From: JBHPGW01 sp042569785
GTDB lineage: Bacteria; Planctomycetota; Phycisphaerae; Sedimentisphaerales; Anaerobacaceae
Assembly: GCA_042569785.1 (NCBI GenBank)
Contig: JBHPGW010000047.1
Span: forward strand, 1-19,965
Length of the DNA stretch: 19,965 nt
Direction of reading: 5' to 3'
The position numbers and the translations under genes are program-made. Shown piece after piece: positions 15,305 through 19,965 of the stretch. Within the stretch, counting starts at the first letter, position 1. Every line of letters starts with the position of its first letter. Below the pieces are notes generated by a model. That model worked only from the letters and a program-made list of their open reading frames with translations, had not been told where the DNA came from and made no database searches.

Positions 15305-18300
15305 ATCTTGTCTTAGCTACATTCAGAGATTGCTCCATTATCGTGTCGATATCATCATAGCTCAAAGCAATCTCATATTTATCCTTCACTTTATAGAGAT
15401 ATTCCTCAATCCTATTGAGCATCAGGTTTTGAATATCAGTATTGTTTATCCAATCGACCACAAGGCTATTTTGAATAATATCATCTATCTCTAAACCAAT
15501 GTTAGCAGAAAAGTCCCTTGGCTCATAATCACCAGACTCAAACTTGCTAATCACTTCGTAAACTAGACCATAAAAAGCCTTGGCCACCTCACGATGCTCC
15601 AGTTTTTCGGGAATATCATCACCTGTTCTGTTACGAACAGAATTCATGATCTCAGTAACTTTTTCCAAATATGCAGCATCGGATAGACGTTTTGCCATAA
15701 ATTCTTCGATAGTTTCTTCAAGGAGCTTTGAGAACCTCTTATAGAAGGCTGGGTCTTCCTCCCACTTTTCGACAATCGTCTTTTTTGTCCTGTTGGCAAT
15801 CGTGTCTGCCCTTGCCCGTGGGCTGTCGATTTTGTTGACTTCAGCCTCAAATTTATCCTTATCAAAGATATCCACCAGTGGTGTTATCTTAAGGATATCA
15901 TCAGACTTGATATATGTATCAATGAGTTTCTGGATTTTATATTCATACTCTTTGTAATCGATTTCCTCAGCATATCTCTTCTTGACCGACACTCTGAGCT
16001 TCTGGAAAAAATGAAGGTCTTTCTTATATTTCTCAATAGTGGATTCAGGGATTTCCTCGATAAACCTGATAGTAGATAATGCAATCTCAAGAGTTCGGGC
16101 AAATTCAGACAGTCGTTTATAAAACTGTTCCCTTAATTGCTCATCGGCAAGAAGTTGTTCGTAAGCTTCCTCGTCCATTTTGTTCTTTACGGTTTTAAAT
16201 ATATCCCAAAGAGCAGAGTGCTTTTGTTTTAGAGTCGTAACTTCCTCCCAGACATTTGTGATAGTTCCTTCAATATCCTCAGTGTCAAATTGCGCTAGTG
16301 CCTTATATTCATTTAATGCCTGATTAAGGTCTCCAAGTATGCCATAATAGTCAAGAATATAACCGTAGTCCTTACCCTCATACAGACGATTCACTCTTGC
16401 AATTGCCTGTAACAAACCGTGTTCTTTTAGATTTTTCGTTAGATACAGTACAGTATTTTTTGGAGCATCAAAACCGGTCAATAATTTGGATACAACTATG
16501 ATGATCTCAGGATCATCTTCATTCTTAAATTTATCGATCAGGGTTTCGTTATATTTGTCTTCTGAGCCATATTTTTTCATCATGGCATCCCAGAATACCC
16601 TGATCTCCTCAGTGGGCTTTTCAAAAACGTCCTCATTGTCTTCTCTCGTATCGGGACCGGAAATTATAACCTCCGAACTAACCGCCCCAAATTCATTGAG
16701 ATACTTCCTATATTTCAATGCTGTAGCTTTGCTTGGAGCGACTAACTGGGCTTTGAACTCTGTTCCCTGCCAATGCCTCCTGTAATGGTCACTAATATCG
16801 TATGCAATTCGATATGCCTTTTGGTCAGCCTCATTTATTTGGTCGGCTCTGCTGAATTTCTTTTTCAGGTCAGCTTTCTGCTCCTTGGTCAGCCCCTCAG
16901 AAACCCTTTCAAACCACGCGTCTATCGGTTTTTGATCTACCTCCTGAACTACATGCCTGCCTTCATACAATAGCCGCACAACCATCTTGTCTTCAACAGC
17001 CTGTTCAATCGTGTACATAGGTTCAATGAACCCGCCAAACTTAGCTGCTGTGCTTTTGTCTTTCTTCAGCAATGGCGTGCCCGTAAAGCCAATATAACAG
17101 GCGTTAGGAAAAATCTTTCTCATCTTAGTATGGGTTGCGCCATACTGGCCCCTGTGGCTCTCATCCACCAGCACGAAAATATTCCTGTTCTCATCCCTGA
17201 CTTTCTTGGTATTCAGGGCAGAATCAAACTTGTCAATCACCGTTGTAATAATTGTCTCTTTCTGCTGCTCAATAAGCTCTACAAGATGTCTGCCTGTCCG
17301 TGCTCTAATGGGTTCTTTGCCGCAATGGTGGAACGTCTCATGTATTTGCTTATCAAGATTCCTCCTGTCGGTCACAACTGCAATTCGAGCATTTTCAATA
17401 GAAGGCTCCAGGGCTATCGCCTTAGCGAGCATCACCATTGTTATGGATTTACCGCTTCCCTGTGTATGCCAGACAACTCCTCCGTTCCTCTTTCCCGAAG
17501 TTTTGTCAATAGTGGTAATCCTCTTAATCGAATTCTTGACAGTAAAATACTGCTGATAACGAGCAATCTTCTTTTCGCCGGCATCATAGACAATATACTG
17601 ATAAATAAGCTCCATCAGTCTTTCTGGCCGACACAGACAATACAAAATCCTGTCCTGTTCCCTAACATTTCTTTCGCCTTGACTCTCTAACTGCTCGAAA
17701 TATCCCCTGCAATCAGCAAATACGCCTGAAAATAGTTTTGCCTTTTGCTCAGACGATAAAGTCGTGCTAACTATCCCCTCAACCTCCTGCTCAATATTTC
17801 CTCTCTCTTTCCATACTGCCCAGAACTTGGCTTCTGTTGCCGTTGTTCCATATTTGCAATCGTTTGGGCTTAACGCCAATAGCAATTGTGAATAAGCAAA
17901 AAGCCTTGGTATCTCATCTTCCCACTGATTTCGTATATTTTGGCTGATTGCCTCGGCCACAGGATTTTTGATGTCAGGTCGTTTACACTCAATAACCACA
18001 AGCGGTATGCCATTGACAAACAGAACTATATCAGGCCTTCTCGTCTCAGTAGTCCCTGTACGTTCAACGGGAAACTCCGCTGTAACATGAAAGACATTGT
18101 TCTCAATATTGTCCCAGTCGATGTATTTCAGTGTAAAGCTCTTGGTATCTCCAGCTATAGTTTCCTCAAAACTTTTCCCAAGACAGATGAGATCGTAGAT
18201 TTTCTCATTCGTCTTGATCGGACCATCATACAGATAGTCCTTCAATGCGGTAATGGCACTGCTAATATTGTTGTTGCTGAACTTATACTTAGACTTGATC

Positions 18301-18479
18301 GTATTTATTGCCGAAAGCTGCTTCTCAAGTATCTCATCAAGCAATACATTGCTTAGCTTGCTTCCCCTGAGCCGAAAAATCTCTTCGGGGTTGATATATT
18401 CATATCCCAGATTCTGCAATACCTGCAATGCAGGAATCTGCGAAATCCGGTCTTCTAAAAATGATGGAATATTACTCAT
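15288..18479 (-). CDS. hsdR: Type I restriction enzyme, R (motor and nuclease) subunit
   Basis: This 1063-residue protein is of usual length and apparently intact. The N-terminal nuclease has RRPDIVLFVNG (147-157) and VVIECKRPDI (161-170), giving the PD-ExK residues D150, E164 and K166. The helicase motor follows: WHTQGSGKSITMV (337-349) is Walker A with K344, LVDESHR (437-443) is motif II, YIGFTGTPLL (462-471) is motif III, and a GFDAPKN and RVNRLYEG region gives motifs V and VI. A long helical C-terminus should bind the methylase core. HsdR translocates and cuts DNA lacking the methyl mark set by HsdM/HsdS. AAGGAA lies 8 bases before the ATG. It follows the TIGR02391-type gene by 15 bases and overlaps the peptidase gene. 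Confidence 0.96.
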   Translation of the reverse strand: MSNIPSFLEDRISQIPALQVLQNLGYEYINPEEIFRLRGSKLSNVLLDEILEKQLSAINTIKSKYKFSNNNISSAITALKDYLYDGPIKTNEKIYDLICLGKSFEETIAGDTKSFTLKYIDWDNIENNVFHVTAEFPVERTGTTETRRPDIVLFVNGIPLVVIECKRPDIKNPVAEAISQNIRNQWEDEIPRLFAYSQLLLALSPNDCKYGTTATEAKFWAVWKERGNIEQEVEGIVSTTLSSEQKAKLFSGVFADCRGYFEQLESQGERNVREQDRILYCLCRPERLMELIYQYIVYDAGEKKIARYQQYFTVKNSIKRITTIDKTSGKRNGGVVWHTQGSGKSITMVMLAKAIALEPSIENARIAVVTDRRNLDKQIHETFHHCGKEPIRARTGRHLVELIEQQKETIITTVIDKFDSALNTKKVRDENRNIFVLVDESHRGQYGATHTKMRKIFPNACYIGFTGTPLLKKDKSTAAKFGGFIEPMYTIEQAVEDKMVVRLLYEGRHVVQEVDQKPIDAWFERVSEGLTKEQKADLKKKFSRADQINEADQKAYRIAYDISDHYRRHWQGTEFKAQLVAPSKATALKYRKYLNEFGAVSSEVIISGPDTREDNEDVFEKPTEEIRVFWDAMMKKYGSEDKYNETLIDKFKNEDDPEIIIVVSKLLTGFDAPKNTVLYLTKNLKEHGLLQAIARVNRLYEGKDYGYILDYYGILGDLNQALNEYKALAQFDTEDIEGTITNVWEEVTTLKQKHSALWDIFKTVKNKMDEEAYEQLLADEQLREQFYKRLSEFARTLEIALSTIRFIEEIPESTIEKYKKDLHFFQKLRVSVKKRYAEEIDYKEYEYKIQKLIDTYIKSDDILKITPLVDIFDKDKFEAEVNKIDSPRARADTIANRTKKTIVEKWEEDPAFYKRFSKLLEETIEEFMAKRLSDAAYLEKVTEIMNSVRNRTGDDIPEKLEHREVAKAFYGLVYEVISKFESGDYEPRDFSANIGLEIDDIIQNSLVVDWINNTDIQNLMLNRIEEYLYKVKDKYEIALSYDDIDTIMEQSLNVAKTRYAKHG

Positions 18480-18494
18480 AAGTCATTTCCTTAT

Positions 18495-19292
18495 CTAAAT
18501 CTTAGTTATGATAACCGCTTGTTCCAGTTTTCTCATCAACATTGAAGCCAACGTTAGATAATCTGTTGCTTCAATTTCGCCTTCCCATATTATCTTTGGT
18601 GTATGAGCATGTGGGTTTCGAACTGCTCCGAAAAAACCTTTAAGAAGATTCGCAAAACCCTTGTGTTCAGACTGCTCTGTTTCTGTTTGAAGTGTATTGA
18701 ACGCAAGAAGCGGTCTTTGTATCGAAAAAACATCATCGACTAATTTCGCACCGTCAGACGTTAGTCCTGTCTTGTTTCGTATATACTGGGCAACTCCCTT
18801 TGTAGCTTCAAATACAGCATGAAAATAATTGTCTTGAAGCAATTCTGCTTTACAGTATTTCAAAATTTCAGGATGAATATTCCTGTCTTGCAGTTTCCTT
18901 CTCAATTCGCTTGCTCGTCTTTCTGCTTCTGGAATTGTGTTAACTGCCTCTACTTCTCTTAATTTCCCATCCTCACCCAATTGCAAGCCACAGAATGCTA
19001 ATTTTGCATTTAAAGCTTCTCTGTACTCTTGGTATTTCAAATTACCATCAAATCGTATTGGCGCCATAGCCGTTTGAATAAAACTGCCAATATTATTCCC
19101 ACATTTGTCGGTTTTTTGTTTTTCTTCAAGACTATGACATATCCTTCTCCATTTTGTTCCGCCTTCACCCACAACATCCGTGATAGAGCATTGACGAAAG
19201 ATGTTTGTTAATTGGGAACCAGATGCAACATTCCCAAGTATCCTTGATATCTGCTCAAGTGTGTTAAGGTTGAATTTAGGAATAACTGCCAT
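18495..19292 (-). CDS. TIGR02391-type protein (Ymh-like) with HEPN-like RNPHAH motif
   Basis: This is a 265-residue protein. The C-terminal third matches the TIGR02391 family: YFHAVFEATKGVAQYIRNKT (156-175), then a GLTSDGAKLVDDVF stretch, KGFANLLKGFFGAVRNPHAH (211-230) and TDYLTLASMLMRKLEQA (243-259). R225-N-P-H-A-H230 fits the R-X4-6-H motif of HEPN RNases, which suggests that it may cut RNA, for example as an abortive-infection backup. The N-terminal part (1-150) is helical and not recognised. The gene lies between hsdS and hsdR, 9 bases after hsdS, with AGGA before the ATG. It is therefore co-expressed with the restriction system. The family call is good, and the HEPN activity is inference from the motif. 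Confidence 0.85.
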   Translation of the reverse strand: MAVIPKFNLNTLEQISRILGNVASGSQLTNIFRQCSITDVVGEGGTKWRRICHSLEEKQKTDKCGNNIGSFIQTAMAPIRFDGNLKYQEYREALNAKLAFCGLQLGEDGKLREVEAVNTIPEAERRASELRRKLQDRNIHPEILKYCKAELLQDNYFHAVFEATKGVAQYIRNKTGLTSDGAKLVDDVFSIQRPLLAFNTLQTETEQSEHKGFANLLKGFFGAVRNPHAHTPKIIWEGEIEATDYLTLASMLMRKLEQAVIITKI

Positions 19293-19301
19293 TAATTTAT
19301 C

Positions 19302-19965
19302 CTACACATTAACCCTTATTTTTCCTGTCAGGAGTTTTTGCATTAAGCCCTTTTTCTGATTCTTTAACGCTTCGAGCTTATCGCTTAAAAGCTCGATTTC
19401 CCTGTTCGCAGTCTTTAACACCGATGCAATTTTCTGCTGTTCGTCTATGCTTGGGATGCAAATAGGGACTTTTTTTATATCACCTACACCAAGCCCAAAC
19501 CTTGTAGCTCCATTAGCAACTCGGGAAAATTGATGTCGGATAACCTGCAACATTAACATGTTGGCTAAGAACAATCCTGAAACAACATTTTTAAGAGGAC
19601 GTAGTATAGCCAAATGATAGCCACACAGAACGTTTTTCAATGGTTTTACAACTACAGCAGAATTGGCAATGTCATCTGGAGTTTCTGAGTCCTTGGTAAT
19701 AACAACATCATCCAGTTTCAATGAGAATTTATGAACTTCACTTTCCTTAGCCGTTGCCTGCATGAATGGTATTTCGTCAGTAATATATTGGTTTTTATAA
19801 ACATCCATATAATTACACAGTAACACCGGTAGTTCGTTTTCATGAGACTTCTTATCAACATTGCTAAATAAAGTTTCTACAACTTTATGCAGTTGGCATT
19901 CTTTCCACTTCTCATTCTTGAATTCTTTGAAGCGTTTCTTGCCGGTGAGTAGCTGTTGCATCAGG
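19302..19965 (-). CDS. hsdS: Type I restriction specificity subunit, C-terminal half (cut by right edge)
   Basis: The minus-strand frame is open to the last base, so the gene continues beyond the window. What remains starts at the central conserved spacer (LMQQLLTGKKRF) and covers the second target-recognition domain (about 20-165). That domain closes with GVGDIKKVPICIPSIDEQQKI-type sequence around 152-175. A coiled-coil arm (about 176-205) follows, and the protein ends in GLMQKLLTGKIRV, a repeat of the central spacer. HsdS decides which DNA site the enzyme reads and bridges HsdM and HsdR. An apparent ATG at 19961 is an internal methionine, not the start. hsdM is expected further to the right. 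The stop at 19302 is 9 bases before the next gene. Confidence 0.92.
   Translation of the reverse strand, partial: LMQQLLTGKKRFKEFKNEKWKECQLHKVVETLFSNVDKKSHENELPVLLCNYMDVYKNQYITDEIPFMQATAKESEVHKFSLKLDDVVITKDSETPDDIANSAVVVKPLKNVLCGYHLAILRPLKNVVSGLFLANMLMLQVIRHQFSRVANGATRFGLGVGDIKKVPICIPSIDEQQKIASVLKTANREIELLSDKLEALKNQKKGLMQKLLTGKIRVNV

Noticed and set aside
19302..19961. Complete 219-residue gene starting at ATG 19961
   Set aside because: The ATG is inside the conserved central spacer of HsdS and the frame stays open to the edge, so this is the C-terminal half of a longer gene.

Overview
The window reads as the tRNA-proximal end of a large integrated mobile element, probably in an anaerobic member of the Planctomycetota. 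That taxonomic guess is weak. It rests on the squalene-hopene-cyclase-like gene at the left edge, the B12-dependent ribonucleotide reductase, and the style of the integrase and HTH proteins. No rRNA or other marker gene is present.

Left flank (1-1185). The N-terminal part of a squalene/hopene cyclase-like protein runs off the left edge on the minus strand. It is followed by a terminator-like hairpin, a dispersed palindromic repeat, a roughly 160-bp MITE-like element with TA at both ends, and a small excisionase-type HTH gene whose ATG begins at the MITE edge.

Boundary (1143-1460). The 3' half only of a tRNA-Pro (anticodon CGG) lies on the minus strand, still followed by a terminator-like hairpin. 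It sits just upstream of a tyrosine recombinase. This is the expected picture of an attachment site left by integration into a tRNA 3' end. The geometry puts the element to the right, up to and past the right edge. Two pairs of 11-bp tandem repeats flank the tRNA fragment.

Element core (2987-14377, all minus strand). Transcription runs right to left through nine tightly packed genes: an HTH protein, a coiled-coil plus beta-domain protein, a Lon-like protease fused to an unknown helical domain, two stand-alone copies of that domain, a HerA/TraD-type DNA translocase, a fourth diverged copy of the domain, an archaeo-eukaryotic-type primase (AEP), and an AdoCbl-dependent ribonucleotide reductase (NrdJ). 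A good promoter candidate lies at 14445-14473. The protease and the repeated domain family are the least familiar part of the window. The remaining genes look like DNA mobilisation and replication functions, with dNTP supply next to the primase.

Defence cargo (14573-19965, minus strand). This is a type I restriction-modification operon: the C-terminal half of HsdS (cut by the right edge), a TIGR02391-type protein with a HEPN-like R-X4-H motif, HsdR, and a YgjP/SprT-like zinc peptidase. hsdM is not in the window and is probably beyond the right edge. No relaxase, type IV secretion channel gene, CRISPR array or complete tRNA gene was found.
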